Assembly: GCA_963770915.1 (NCBI GenBank)
Contig: CAVYRG010000001.1
Coordinates: 2,356,001 to 2,420,000 of the forward strand
DNA length: 64,000 nt
Reading direction: 5' to 3'
Origin: PALSA-270 sp963770915
GTDB taxonomy: Bacteria; Acidobacteriota; Terriglobia; Terriglobales; Acidobacteriaceae
The notes beneath the pieces were generated by a model. It did not search any database and had not been told where the DNA came from. It saw nothing but the letters and a program-made list of their open reading frames with translations. The position numbers were made by a program, and so were the translations under genes. This document shows positions 1 through 9,142 of the stretch, in pieces; position 1 is the stretch's first letter, and every line of letters begins with the position of its first letter.

Positions 1-1598
1 GCCCGGCCCTAGCGCTCGATAACACAAAGACCGCGGCGCACCAGGAACCAGGGAACTGCACCACCCCTCGCACCGCCATCACCAAGACGCAGTACGGGAA
101 GGTGCGCGGCTTTCTCGACGGTGGCGTCTTCACCTTCAAGGGCATTCCATATGGCCAGGACACAGCGGGCGAGAACCGCTGGCTGCCGGCCAAACCTCCC
201 AAGCCCTGGGACGGCGAGTACCCCGCTCTCATCTATCCTCCCAACTGCCCGCAGAACCTCCATAACATGACCGCCATTGAGCAGTCGTTCCTGCAGGACT
301 GGGACGACGGCTACATGAGCGAAGACATGCTCAAGCTAAGCGTCTGGACGCCGGCCCTCACCGGCAAGCGCGCCGTGATGGTGTATTTCCATGGCGGCGG
401 ATTCAGCTTCGGTTCCTCCTACGAACTGCCTTCGCAGGAAGGCGCGCAGATGGCCCGGCATCACGACGTCGTTGTGGTCACCGTGAATCATCGCCTCAAC
501 GTGCTCGGCTTTCTTGATTTGTCCGAAGTCGGCGGTTCCGCTTACGAAGATTCCGTTAACGTCAGCATGACGGACTTGGTCGCCTCGCTGAAATGGGTGC
601 GGGAGAACATCTCAAATTTCGGCGGCGATCCCGACAACGTGATGATCTACGGCCAGTCCGGCGGCGGTTCCAAAGTGACTTGCCTCATGGGGATGCCTTC
701 CGCGGCTGGTCTCTTTCATCGCGCCTCGGTGCAATCCGGTGGCGGAGGCAACTTCCCGACCGGCGAGCAGTCCAAAGAATTTTCCCGCCAGCTCATGAAG
801 GAACTTGGGCTCGCCGCCAATGACATCACCTCGCTGCAGAAAATGGAGTGGTCCAAATTATTCGCTGCCGGCAATGCCGTTGCCGCCAAAATCAACCCTC
901 CCTTCCGGGGAGGTTTTTTTGGACCGGGTTCTGCCGCACCTTCGGCTCCGCGCGTGGGCTGGATGCCGACCATGGACGGCCGCATCATCACGCTTCGGTC
1001 CTTCTTCGACACCGCTCCTGAAGTGTCAAAAAACATCCCCATGCTGATCGGCTCGGTGAGCGAGGAAGGCATGCGCTATAGCTCCAATCCTACCGAGGCG
1101 GAGTGGCATGAGACGCTCGCCAAGGCAATGGGAGAGGAAAAGGCCACTGCGCTGATCGCAGCTATGAAGAAGGCCCATCCGGAAAAAGCCATTCGGACGT
1201 TGTCTTATGGCGTTGGAGGCCTGGGCGGCCGCAATCATGTTCAGCAGATGGCGAAGCTGAAGTATGAACAGCACGCGGCGCCGGTCTATCAATATTTCTT
1301 CACCTGGCAATCGCCTATGCTGGATGGCGTTGCCGGCGCATGGCACACGGCCGAGCTTGCTTTCTGCTTCGACAACACGAAACGCTGCGAGCAGGGCACC
1401 GGCAACACGCCCGAGGCGCAGGCGCTGGCGAAGAAGATGGCCAACGCCTGGGCGAACTTTGCCCGCACCGGAAATCCAAGCCAACCCGGCTTGACCTGGA
1501 CGCCGGCCGATCTGACTCGCGGCCAGACCATGGTTTTCGACAATCAATGCCGAATGGTGGACGATCCCGAAGGCGAAGTGCGCAAAATTCTGCTGTAG
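1..1598 (+). CDS. Type B carboxylesterase, 5' partial
   Basis: The reading frame is open from base 3 to the stop at 1598, so the true start lies before the window. The fragment of about 530 residues has alpha/beta-hydrolase carboxylesterase (PF00135) features: the early FKGIPYG segment, the VYFHGGGF oxyanion-hole motif, and the nucleophile elbow GQSGGG, with Ser in the usual GxSxG. A HTAEL stretch near the end fits the catalytic-His region. It probably hydrolyses carboxylic esters and may be exported, but the N-terminus is missing, so location cannot be judged. It converges on the GH9 gene. The family is clear; the substrate is not. Confidence 0.9.
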   Translation, partial: PALALDNTKTAAHQEPGNCTTPRTAITKTQYGKVRGFLDGGVFTFKGIPYGQDTAGENRWLPAKPPKPWDGEYPALIYPPNCPQNLHNMTAIEQSFLQDWDDGYMSEDMLKLSVWTPALTGKRAVMVYFHGGGFSFGSSYELPSQEGAQMARHHDVVVVTVNHRLNVLGFLDLSEVGGSAYEDSVNVSMTDLVASLKWVRENISNFGGDPDNVMIYGQSGGGSKVTCLMGMPSAAGLFHRASVQSGGGGNFPTGEQSKEFSRQLMKELGLAANDITSLQKMEWSKLFAAGNAVAAKINPPFRGGFFGPGSAAPSAPRVGWMPTMDGRIITLRSFFDTAPEVSKNIPMLIGSVSEEGMRYSSNPTEAEWHETLAKAMGEEKATALIAAMKKAHPEKAIRTLSYGVGGLGGRNHVQQMAKLKYEQHAAPVYQYFFTWQSPMLDGVAGAWHTAELAFCFDNTKRCEQGTGNTPEAQALAKKMANAWANFARTGNPSQPGLTWTPADLTRGQTMVFDNQCRMVDDPEGEVRKILL

Positions 1599-1716
1599 TG
1601 TCGGCGTCCCGCCGGCACATTACTTCGGTTGTCCTGGCCGGCGTGCCCCAGGTTTGCCCGGTGTCGGCAAACCTGGGATCCACTCGAGGCGAAGAGGGCG
1701 CGGAGTGCTCGTCGGG

Positions 1717-4296
1717 TCACGGTTGGTTTACCAACGCATTCGCCGCGTTCGCGTCCAATACCCACTCGCTGGCAACGTCAATGACGTATTCGTTTTCGAA
1801 CCACAGGAAGCCGAAGTCGTCGATGCACTCCGGAAAATCGGGCTTGATGACGATATAGCCCGGAATCATTCCGCCTGGAATGAATGTGTTGTCGGCGCGG
1901 TTGTTTCCGTAAGCCTTGAGCTTCGACACCGTTCCGATGGACGACACGTACGAGGTACTTGAGACCGGATGCGTTCCCAGCAAGTAGTTGGCGGCCCGCA
2001 GTGTGTACTGCGGCCCCACGATCTCCGGAAACGCCTCGTGCAGGAAATACATTTCGACGCCGAACTCGGCTACGGACATCGAGCCTCCCCAGGTGCGTAG
2101 GCTGGGCGGCACCCCGAACGGCGTGGCTGCCAGTTGCTTATCCAATTCCGGCACATAGGATCTGACCGCCTGTTCGACTTGTTGCCTGAAATTGGCGTCC
2201 ATGTAGGGCATGGCCAGCACCGCCATCCAGCCGCTGAAGCCAAATACACGCGCATCCTGGACCGAGGGAAACAGCTCGGCGACGTGCTTCTTGTAGACCT
2301 CGCCGCCATGGGTAGCGATCAGCAATTCCACAGTGGCTTTCCACTCCTCGTTACGCGCCATCCGTTGCCCGAAATTCCCCGGGAAGATGCGTCCGCCTGG
2401 ACGAACCGGGTTGGGCGTGGGATGGGCCTGTTCGTCCTTCCATAGTTTCTCCGCCGTATCCAGACATTCCTTGGTGAGAGGGTCATCCCAGCCTTTGAGC
2501 GCCGTCGATGCGGCAGCCAGCGCGGCGGCGGAGCCGTATTGCAGGCGCGGCTCCTTGGTGGTGAAGGCCCAGCGATCATCCGGAACGCCGGAGTAATCGC
2601 CCTCCACCTGGTGGGGACCGAGTTTCGCGGAATAGATGCGCCCGTCGGTCTTCGACGCCGCATCTCCCAGGTGGGTGTACTCGCGCAGAGTGGGGGCCAT
2701 GACCTCAGCAAACGGGTGGCCCACAGCCTTGATCTGCGCCAGCACTTGCAGCACCCCGTGTTTCACCTGCTCCACCGCGTCAGGAATTCCATCCGGCCGG
2801 TGCATCTCTACCGTGCGGGCATTCTCGTCGACCGCAAGCTCGTCCCACTTCAGGTTGAATTCTTTGTATGCCAGGGCCAGGTTCTCGATGACCGTATATT
2901 GGCTCTCGGCGCGGATGTCAAAATCGCCCGCGTCAAACCATCCGCCCACGTTCAATCCGGGGATGTGCTCGCCCGGCTTAAACGGCGAATCGGTGTTCGC
3001 TCCCATCCACGCCCCGTCGAAATGTACGTTGTTCGGCGGCGCCTGACGGGCATCGTCAAGATGCGAAACGCCGTGCCATATGCGGTAGGCTTCGCGCACC
3101 GAGACATGATCCATCTCCACCCCAAGGTAGCCGTCGAGCGTGGATTGCCACGTCCGGCCGTAGACGTCCTTGGCAATCGGAAACAAAGCGGTCCGCTGGC
3201 CCGCATATTCGATCACGTACAGGCCGGGATCCTTGACCGAGGAGAAATCGAACTTCGCGTAGGTGTAGCGCAGCCACGGCGTCGGGGTAGAAATTGGCCC
3301 TTCGAACACCTGCTTGTAGGAGCCGTCCTCCATCAGGCGAAGCACGCTCGCTGTCTTCGGCGCGTCGAACTTCGGATCCAGTTCAATCATGGCGACTTTC
3401 GGGAAGTCGGGAGGATAGCCGGCCTGGCTGTGTGCCACCACCGGAGGCCGCGTCCAATTCGGGATCACGTGCGGGTGGATGTGCCAGACCACTGCTCCCT
3501 GAGTCTTGCCGGAAGGAATCAGCGTGCGCAGCACGAACCAGCCGTTCTGCGCGCGGTTGCGTCCGTCAAAGAGGGAAAGCGGACCAGTCTCCGACGTAAT
3601 GCTGATGCAGTGCAACGGGTCTTCTGCCGCAAACGTAATGCTTTTGCCAGTGACCAGCGGAAGCGGCTGGGTGTATCCCTTGGCTTGATCCCACTCTTCT
3701 TGGTACGGTAGTTTCCTCGGGTCGTCGGGCGATGGCGGCACCTTGTGCATCTGTTCCTGAGGGCTGCGGGGAAAAACGCCGAACTCGCGGTTGTCCACCG
3801 AATAAGTCTTGTCCATGTAAATCGAGGGCAGGAACTCCAGATTGAAGCCGGCGCGGCCGGCCAGGTTTTGAGGCAACGGCTTATCCAGATTCACGCTCAC
3901 TCGTACACCGCCAGGCTCGGCGGTGACTTCCAGCTCATAATCCATGTGATAGTTGGGGAAGGATAGCTCCGCGGTAAGACGGTTGTGTTCCGGGTCGGCG
4001 TGACGGCTGTTGAGCTTCGCCACCAAATCCCACTGCTCGGGAGTCGGCATCAGGCGGACATCGCCGTCCGTGGCGATGCGTTCGCCGTGGAGAATCATCT
4101 GCATGGCGGCATTCTTCTCGTCGACGAAAACAGGGTGGAAGGTGTTGTCATAGAGCATCACACTGAACCCCTGGGTATTCAGGTAGTCGTTATCGGCTAC
4201 CTGCATCATGAAATCTGAGGCGAGTAGAGGCAAACTGAAAAATAGGAAGGCGATAAGAACGACTTGCGGTCGAGCGGACAAGTAGCGCAATGACAT
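1717..4296 (-). CDS. Glycoside hydrolase family 9 protein with N-terminal CelD_N-like domain
   Basis: The 859-residue protein starts with a signal peptide (MSLRYLSARPQ, then a hydrophobic run ending near LLAS). A beta-rich region follows, and residues about 285-375 resemble the CelD_N Ig-like domain. The GH9 (alpha/alpha)6 barrel begins with GGWFDAGDFD near residue 450, matching the family DAGD motif that holds the nucleophile-activating Asp. WFENEYVID near residue 833 fits the C-terminal motif with the acid/base Glu. It is likely an exported beta-glucanase or exo-glucosaminidase-type enzyme; GH9 specificity cannot be read from motifs. The long N-terminal region before the Ig-like domain is larger than in simple endoglucanases. 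Confidence 0.88.
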   Translation of the reverse strand: MSLRYLSARPQVVLIAFLFFSLPLLASDFMMQVADNDYLNTQGFSVMLYDNTFHPVFVDEKNAAMQMILHGERIATDGDVRLMPTPEQWDLVAKLNSRHADPEHNRLTAELSFPNYHMDYELEVTAEPGGVRVSVNLDKPLPQNLAGRAGFNLEFLPSIYMDKTYSVDNREFGVFPRSPQEQMHKVPPSPDDPRKLPYQEEWDQAKGYTQPLPLVTGKSITFAAEDPLHCISITSETGPLSLFDGRNRAQNGWFVLRTLIPSGKTQGAVVWHIHPHVIPNWTRPPVVAHSQAGYPPDFPKVAMIELDPKFDAPKTASVLRLMEDGSYKQVFEGPISTPTPWLRYTYAKFDFSSVKDPGLYVIEYAGQRTALFPIAKDVYGRTWQSTLDGYLGVEMDHVSVREAYRIWHGVSHLDDARQAPPNNVHFDGAWMGANTDSPFKPGEHIPGLNVGGWFDAGDFDIRAESQYTVIENLALAYKEFNLKWDELAVDENARTVEMHRPDGIPDAVEQVKHGVLQVLAQIKAVGHPFAEVMAPTLREYTHLGDAASKTDGRIYSAKLGPHQVEGDYSGVPDDRWAFTTKEPRLQYGSAAALAAASTALKGWDDPLTKECLDTAEKLWKDEQAHPTPNPVRPGGRIFPGNFGQRMARNEEWKATVELLIATHGGEVYKKHVAELFPSVQDARVFGFSGWMAVLAMPYMDANFRQQVEQAVRSYVPELDKQLAATPFGVPPSLRTWGGSMSVAEFGVEMYFLHEAFPEIVGPQYTLRAANYLLGTHPVSSTSYVSSIGTVSKLKAYGNNRADNTFIPGGMIPGYIVIKPDFPECIDDFGFLWFENEYVIDVASEWVLDANAANALVNQP

Positions 4297-4453
4297 GATT
4301 CGGGCCCCTTTCAGGAATTAAGCTTATCGCAGCATTGCTCATCGTGATGTAAAGATGAGTAAACCACTTCTTCTCCGGAGCGTTGCGTGATGAACTCCGA
4401 AACACTCGACAAAGTTTCACCTTGCTCTCTGCTAACATGTTCGGCGATCAGCC

Positions 4454-5380
4454 ATGCCTGCCTCCGATTCCATCCTGGGCCAAACCGTTTCCCATTACGT
4501 GCCCGCGCTCGACGGAAAGAGTTTATTTGTGCAAGGGCGGCAGCCGCGCACCGCACTAGTACGCTATGATTCCGCCTCCAAGCACTTTGTTCCATTCCTG
4601 GGGAGCATCTCCGCCAACGATGTAGTCTTCTCACGGGATGGCAAATGGGTCTGTTACGTCACCGTGCCGGAAAATGTCCTGTGGCGCAGCCGGATTGATG
4701 GCACTGACCGCCTGCAGCTTACGGATTCGTCCTGGCAGGCGGCTCTGCCCACCTGGTCCCCAGACGGAACACAAATCGCCTTTCTGGGCGCCCCACCCAA
4801 GAAGCCGGGGAAAATATTCTTAGTCTCGGCGCAAGGCGGAACGCCGGAAGAGTTGCTGCCGCAGGACAACGACGAGCTGGATGCCTCCTGGTCGGAGAAT
4901 GGCAGGCAGATCGCTATCGGAAGCCCGCCGCGGCCACCTGTCGACGCGCTTACTATTCGTTTAGTGGATCTAAAAACTCGTCAGGTTACCCTGCTGCCTG
5001 GCTCAGGCGGCTTATTCTCTCCACGATGGTCTCCTGATGGCCGCTACCTCTCCGCGATTTCTGCCGATTCCAAACGCGCCATGCTCTACGACTTCCAAGC
5101 CCAAAAGTGGTCGGAATGGTTCAGCGATGAGAATGGCATTGCCTATGGCCGTTGGTCCCCCGACGGCCGCTATTTCTACTACGAACCCCTACGAGCGCCC
5201 GTCTGCCGTCGCGTCAAGTTCGGAGGACACCAACCGGTCGATGTTTTCAGCTTAGTCGGCCTACGCCGCTACTTCGGTTCCGCGGGAACCTGGGGAGGTA
5301 TGGCTCCGGATGACTCCCAAATTTACGCCCAAGACATCAGCAACGAGGAAATCTACGCCCTCGATGTCGACTTTCCATAA
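4454..5380 (+). CDS. PD40 beta-propeller protein, apparent remnant of a Ser/Thr kinase-propeller gene
   Basis: The 308-residue product has several TolB/PD40 blades (FSRDGKW, WSPDGTQ, WSENGRQ, WSPDGRY twice). Its first 15 residues, ending SILGQTVSHY, match the start of acidobacterial Ser/Thr kinases; compare QVGQTISHYRI in the kinase at 15114-17888. The expected glycine loop is absent and the sequence passes straight into a propeller segment (DGKSLFVQGRQPR). No signal peptide or membrane segment is present. This looks like an in-frame internal deletion that joined a kinase N-terminus to a C-terminal half propeller. It may be a pseudogene that still reads through, or a cytosolic half-propeller. 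Confidence 0.65.
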   Translation: MPASDSILGQTVSHYVPALDGKSLFVQGRQPRTALVRYDSASKHFVPFLGSISANDVVFSRDGKWVCYVTVPENVLWRSRIDGTDRLQLTDSSWQAALPTWSPDGTQIAFLGAPPKKPGKIFLVSAQGGTPEELLPQDNDELDASWSENGRQIAIGSPPRPPVDALTIRLVDLKTRQVTLLPGSGGLFSPRWSPDGRYLSAISADSKRAMLYDFQAQKWSEWFSDENGIAYGRWSPDGRYFYYEPLRAPVCRRVKFGGHQPVDVFSLVGLRRYFGSAGTWGGMAPDDSQIYAQDISNEEIYALDVDFP

Positions 5381-5388
5381 CGCCTGTG

Positions 5389-5476
5389 GAGCGCCGGGCG
5401 TCCCCGCCCGGTCCGGTAACGTTGTCATGTTGAGCGCCGCCGGAGCGTAGCGACGGCAAGTCGAAACATCCCTACC
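5389..5476. repeat. 88-bp intergenic repeat, copy 1
   Basis: Begins GAGCGCCGGGCGTCCCCGCC and ends AAACATCCCTACC. A second imperfect copy in the same orientation lies at 6231-6318, so the pair brackets the hypothetical gene at 5528-6175. It contains the GC-rich segment GCCGCCGGAGCG. It lies between a stop codon and a convergent gene; function unknown. Confidence 0.8.
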
Positions 5477-5527
5477 GCTAGGGGTGCCCCAGTTCTCGCC
5501 GCAGTTGCGAGAACTGGGCCGCGGACT

Positions 5528-6175
5528 TCACCCTCTCTCAAACGCGTGCTTCTTCTCCAGTTCGTCCACCGCCGACTTCATCTCCGCCTCAAATTTCTCC
5601 GACTGCGCCATCAACGACGCATTCGCCGCCGCGCGCTCTCCCTCCACCGTCATCAATCCTTCTTTCGCCAGTTTCCGCGCGACCTCCACTACGTGCTCTG
5701 GCGTCGTCTCCACGTACAACGCTTCCGTCGGATCCCCCACCCACGCCGTGCCTCCCGCCAGCCGCGTCTGCCAATAGACTTTCCTCGCGACAAAAGCGTC
5801 CATCTCCGCGTCACTCGCTTTCCCGAACACCCACTTCCCGCGCTTGAAGTCATAATGCCGGCTGGAAAAATTCACCGGCACTAACTTCCCCGATTTCACA
5901 AACTCCAGCTGCCGACGGTCCACCTCCTTGCGCAGCGCATTGATCACCGGAGCTTCGGTGACCTCGGGCTCCAGCGAGGGCAGCACCTCGTGCACCGTCG
6001 CCGACATATTGACCGCCACCGGCGCATGCAGTCCTTCTGAGTTCTCCAACCGCACGTCGCCATGTAACACCCAAAAATCCGCCGTCGACGATTTATGAAA
6101 CGGCCACTCCAGCACAAAAGAAAGTGGCAGCCCTGTCAGCGTCACATAGATTTTTTTCACGCCTTGATCGTCCAT
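5528..6175 (-). CDS. Conserved-looking hypothetical protein
   Basis: A soluble 215-residue product without signal peptide or membrane segment. The N-terminal half is beta-rich (KIYVTLTGLPLSFVLEW). The C-terminal third is helical and charged, with a likely coiled coil from about residue 165 (VARKLAKEGLM to DELEKKHAFERG). Codon use looks like the neighbours', which supports a real gene. I recognise no family. Copies of an 88-bp repeat flank it on both sides. Confidence 0.7.
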   Translation of the reverse strand: MDDQGVKKIYVTLTGLPLSFVLEWPFHKSSTADFWVLHGDVRLENSEGLHAPVAVNMSATVHEVLPSLEPEVTEAPVINALRKEVDRRQLEFVKSGKLVPVNFSSRHYDFKRGKWVFGKASDAEMDAFVARKVYWQTRLAGGTAWVGDPTEALYVETTPEHVVEVARKLAKEGLMTVEGERAAANASLMAQSEKFEAEMKSAVDELEKKHAFERG

Positions 6176-6602
6176 AGTCTTCGCTGCAATCCCCCGTAAT
6201 CGCCGTCCATTCTACGGTAAACGCGAATCGGAGCGCCGGGCGTCCCCGCCCAACCCGCTAGTCCTGTCATGTTGGGCGCCGCCGGAGCGCAGCCACGGCA
6301 AGTCGAAACATCCCTACCTGACGCATGAGCCTCACACTCCCAGTTTCGTTCGTAAGTAACGCATGCCGCGCCGAGCGTCACCGGCGGCACTCGGCTCTGC
6401 CACTTTCGACCTAAAAACTGGGCCACGACTCCGCAAGATCACCTCAAGAAGCCCGTGTCATTCCACTTTGTCATTCTTGATTCTTGCCTTCCGAGCCTCT
6501 CCGCCCGCCATTACCTCGGTCATCTTGCTCGTCTCGATCCCCTTGGCTATCGTCTAGCCTGGCGCGTGGAGTCTCACCAAGAAACCACGGGCAGCAGCGT
6601 GT
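6176..6602. other. Intergenic region carrying repeat copy 2
   Basis: Between two divergent genes. It holds the second 88-bp repeat copy (6231-6318); the rest shows no convincing gene, RNA or terminator. Confidence 0.5.
6231..6318. repeat. 88-bp intergenic repeat, copy 2
   Basis: Direct imperfect copy of 5389-5476. It shares GAGCGCCGGGCGTCCCCGCC at its start and GGCAAGTCGAAACATCCC at its end, and differs mainly in the middle. Confidence 0.8.
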
Positions 6603-6980
6603 GTGCTAAAGAAACATCAATCTCGGTTTGTTCTTTCAAGGCGCTTCGCGGTTTGCGCCTTTTGCCTTTCGTTAGCGGGTCTTCTGGTGACGGCTGTTCC
6701 CGCCCACGCGCAAAAGTCTGAAAAGACAGAAGCTGCGCGGAAGCTCGTCACTCAAGTCGAAGCCCAGTACCCGCCTGACCTCAAGCGCGCCCTCATCGGA
6801 GGGACCGTTCGCCTGGATATCGTCGTCAGCCGCACCGGCACCGTCGACTACGTTCAGATCGCCGGTGGCAACCCCATCCTTGCCGATGCCGCTGTTAAGG
6901 CCGTCAAACACTGGAAGTACTCCCCGGCGTCCACGACCACCAACATCCGCGTCAACATCAACTTCGACCCCACCCGCTGA
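6603..6980 (+). CDS. Secreted TonB C-terminal domain protein
   Basis: A 125-residue protein with a GTG start. A signal peptide covers residues 1 to about 36 and ends at AHAQ. The mature part is almost entirely a TonB_C domain (PF03544): QYPPDLKRALIGGTVRLD, the TGTVDYVQI strand and AVKAVKHWKYSP. A full TonB has an N-terminal anchor and a Pro-rich linker. Here only the C-terminal domain is exported, so it is more likely a free periplasmic TonB-like domain than an energy transducer. A decayed copy of its 3' end lies about 960 bp downstream. Confidence 0.8.
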   Translation: MLKKHQSRFVLSRRFAVCAFCLSLAGLLVTAVPAHAQKSEKTEAARKLVTQVEAQYPPDLKRALIGGTVRLDIVVSRTGTVDYVQIAGGNPILADAAVKAVKHWKYSPASTTTNIRVNINFDPTR

Positions 6981-7060
6981 GTATCTCGGCTGGAACTGGC
7001 GGGAATCACGTGGGGACAGTCGCCCTCGGCTGTCCAGCCGAGCGCAGCTCGGCAGCTTTC
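6879..7060 (+). repeat. About 180-bp duplicated unit, copy 1 (TonB-C 3' end plus downstream)
   Basis: Covers the last 33 codons of the TonB-C gene and the sequence after it (GGAATCACGTGGGGACAG, then a GCTCGGCAGCTTT end). It recurs at 7843-8050. The GTGGGGACAGCCGCC part also appears at about 9143-9210. Confidence 0.75.
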
Positions 7061-7309
7061 TTGGCTTGGCGCGGACGCCCTCGTCCGCGCGGCAAGTCCC
7101 GCAAAGCCGCGAGTAGCTTCGCAACGCACGGGAACCAGTCGATGTTGTCAGGCGGGAGAAGGCCGAACTGAGCGCCGAAGCCTCGCGGCGAACATGGGGC
7201 GGGCGGCGCAATGCAGCCCATGCCGGAGCGCGTGTGTCCCCGCTCACAGACTCACTCCGATCGATTTGCTAGCCTTGCCCGCTCGAAACAGTTTCGCAGG
7301 GAGGAAATT
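6981..7309. other. Intergenic region with repeat unit
   Basis: The first about 80 bases (to about 7060) belong to the repeat unit that recurs at 7843-8050 and in part at 9143-9210. The rest shows no supportable gene before the small ORF at 7310. Confidence 0.45.
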
Positions 7310-7462
7310 ATGCTCGGACTGCTTCTCGTGGTCTGCGTCATTCTGCAGTTTCACTATCACGACACGATTCCTTGGTACATTTGGGTCGCTGCCGCGATCG
7401 CGGAGTGTGTCGCTTTCGGCGAGCCCGCCATGCGCGGCGGCGCCGCCAAGAAAGCGCAATGA
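7310..7462 (+). CDS. Small single-pass membrane protein, 50 aa
   Basis: The ATG at 7310 follows a strong Shine-Dalgarno (GGGAGG, 5-6 bases upstream), which favours this start over a longer reading. The product begins MLGLLLVVCVILQ, a hydrophobic helix, continues with a second apolar stretch (YIWVAAAIAECVAF) and ends in a basic tail (AAKKAQ). It is probably an inner-membrane peptide. No family recognised. Confidence 0.55.
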   Translation: MLGLLLVVCVILQFHYHDTIPWYIWVAAAIAECVAFGEPAMRGGAAKKAQ

Positions 7463-7842
7463 ACGGCGGGTGACTGCTGCCCGACGGCCGGGAGTGAAAG
7501 AACTCCCATCACCATCCTTCCGGGGTTGAGCGGTTAGGAAGGTCGAAGTCGATTTTTGGAAGTGGAGCGAAACGCGCCAGTCCCAGCCGCGAAGCGGCGC
7601 ACGATTGCAGCCCAGCGGCGTAAGCCCTGGGTACGAGTTAGAAATGAGAAAGCCCCGCAGGGGCGAAAGAGGAGTTTCGCAACGGCTTCCGGAGTTGCGA
7701 CATCTGGGAGTAAACAGAAACCTGTCTCGGCTACGCGAGCACTCCACTTGCCCGCTCCAGCCCCTCAAACATCCGCAGCGCGCCCGTCACGTCGCCTTGC
7801 CCGCTCCACCTGTTAACCAGTCCGGTTCTTGCCGTCTCGGAT

Positions 7843-7944
7843 TCGCCGCTGACCACGCCATCAAAGCCGCCGAGCCCTGGAATTGTCCCTGCCCTCACAC
7901 TACCAACATCCGCGTCAGCATCAACTTCGACCCGACCAGCAGGT
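7843..7944 (+). pseudogene. Remnant of a second TonB C-terminal domain gene
   Basis: The in-frame translation ends HTTNIRVSINFDPTS, against TTTNIRVNINFDPTR in the intact gene at 6603-6980, and both similar stretches are 33 residues long. The upstream part of the domain is not recognisable, and the stop position now reads AGG instead of TGA. Similarity continues into the noncoding flank as far as about 8050. This indicates a tandem duplication of a gene end followed by decay. Confidence 0.65.
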
Positions 7945-8050
7945 CATCTCTGCTGGAACTGGCTGGAATCACGTGGGGACAGCCGCCCATAGCCTGCCCT
8001 GAGCGCAGTCGAAGGGGCTGTCCGGGCCGAGCGCCAGCTCGGCAGCTTTG
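7843..8050 (+). repeat. Duplicated unit, copy 2
   Basis: Diverged copy of 6879-7060. It has an extra segment containing CCTGAGCGCAGTCGAAGGGG that is also present in the third, partial copy at about 9143-9210. Confidence 0.7.
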
Positions 8051-8094
8051 GTGCGGGTTTCGCGCACGACGCACGACCACCGACGCACGACGCC

Positions 8095-9117
8095 CTACCT
8101 TCCCCTCAACATCCCCACCACCCGTTCATAATCATCCACCGACCCATACTCAATCACAATTTTCCCTTTTCCGTTCCGGTCGCTGATCTTCACCCTCAGC
8201 CCCAGCACCCGCTGCAATTCCTGCTGCGCCGCGCGCACATTCGGATCCACCCAGCGCGCCCCGCCCGTCTTGGGCTGCTCCGGCAGCGGAGTCGTAATGT
8301 CGATGACTAATTTGTCGACCCACTCCTGCAACGCGAAATACGACATCTTTTTTTCCACCACTTCCTTGGCCACTCTTTCGATGATGTCGTTTTGTTCCAG
8401 CCGCAGCAGCTCGCGCGCCTCGGTGAAGCCGAGCAGCCCGGTCATCAGATACTGCATCACCGTTCCCGGCAGCCGCAGCAGCCGCATGTAGTTCGCGACC
8501 GATTCCCGCGACAGCCCCACCCGCTCCCCGATCTGCGTCTGCGTCAGGTTGAATTGTTTGCTCAGCTTGCTGAACGCCGAGGCTTGCTCCATGCAGTTCA
8601 GGTCGGCGCGCTGCAGATTCTCGACCACGGTCATCTCGGCCGCGTGTTGGTCCGAGACTCGCCGCACGATTGCCGGAATCGTCTCCATCCCCGCGTGCTT
8701 CGAGGCTCGGCAGCGCCGCTCGCCCAGCACCAGGATGTAGCGCCCTTCTTCTCCCGGACGGACGACAATCGGCTGCACCACGCCGTTCGCCTTGATCGAA
8801 TCCGCCAGCTCCTCCAGCGCGTCCTGGTCAAAGCTGATCCGCGTCTGATAAGGATTGGGATCGATCCGGTCCAGGCGAATCTGCATCACCGCGTCTCTCG
8901 GGGCCGCCGCTGCCTGAATCTCCGCCACAATGCCGCCGTGATCTTCCGATGCAGGTGCGCTTGCGCCGGGCGCCGCCGCAGTGACCATCCGCGGACCCCC
9001 GGGTAGCAGCGAATCCAGTCCCCGCCCTAAGGCTCGCCGTTTGTCAGCCGGCCTCTCCGCCGGTGTCGCCGGCACCGCTTCCGTTGCCGTTGCCATCTTC
9101 TCCGCCGCCGTCGTCAT
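8095..9117 (-). CDS. parB: Chromosome partitioning protein ParB
   Basis: ParB/Spo0J-family centromere-binding CTPase. The N-terminus has the RRALGRGLDSLLPG segment. The CTP-binding region shows NPYQTR, GVVQPIVVR, GERRCRA (usual GERRWRA) and ENLQRADLN. An HTH follows (TQTQIGERVGLSRESVANY), then a C-terminal dimerisation domain. The GHAR tetrapeptide that normally follows the HTH reads TEAR here, and the recognition helix also differs from the common SRPHIAN form. I chose the ATG at 9117; a TTG at 9135 is also possible. It lies downstream of parA across a gap holding two 22-bp near-palindromes. Confidence 0.95.
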   Translation of the reverse strand: MTTAAEKMATATEAVPATPAERPADKRRALGRGLDSLLPGGPRMVTAAAPGASAPASEDHGGIVAEIQAAAAPRDAVMQIRLDRIDPNPYQTRISFDQDALEELADSIKANGVVQPIVVRPGEEGRYILVLGERRCRASKHAGMETIPAIVRRVSDQHAAEMTVVENLQRADLNCMEQASAFSKLSKQFNLTQTQIGERVGLSRESVANYMRLLRLPGTVMQYLMTGLLGFTEARELLRLEQNDIIERVAKEVVEKKMSYFALQEWVDKLVIDITTPLPEQPKTGGARWVDPNVRAAQQELQRVLGLRVKISDRNGKGKIVIEYGSVDDYERVVGMLRGR

Positions 9118-9142
9118 AGATTTGCTCTTCTCCAATTCCCGC

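Larger units (their letters stand above)
7463..8094. other. Decayed intergenic region
   Basis: No intact gene. It contains the TonB-C remnant (7843-7944), the repeat unit to about 8050, and a short run of ACGACGCACGACC-like words at 8061-8095 next to the parB stop. An open frame runs from 7605 into parB, but only the remnant has recognisable protein similarity. Confidence 0.5.

Noticed and set aside
2539..3711. A 390-codon frame opposite the GH9 gene
   Set aside because: Arg/His/Val-rich shadow with no motif. The GH9 frame has clear catalytic motifs and a signal peptide.
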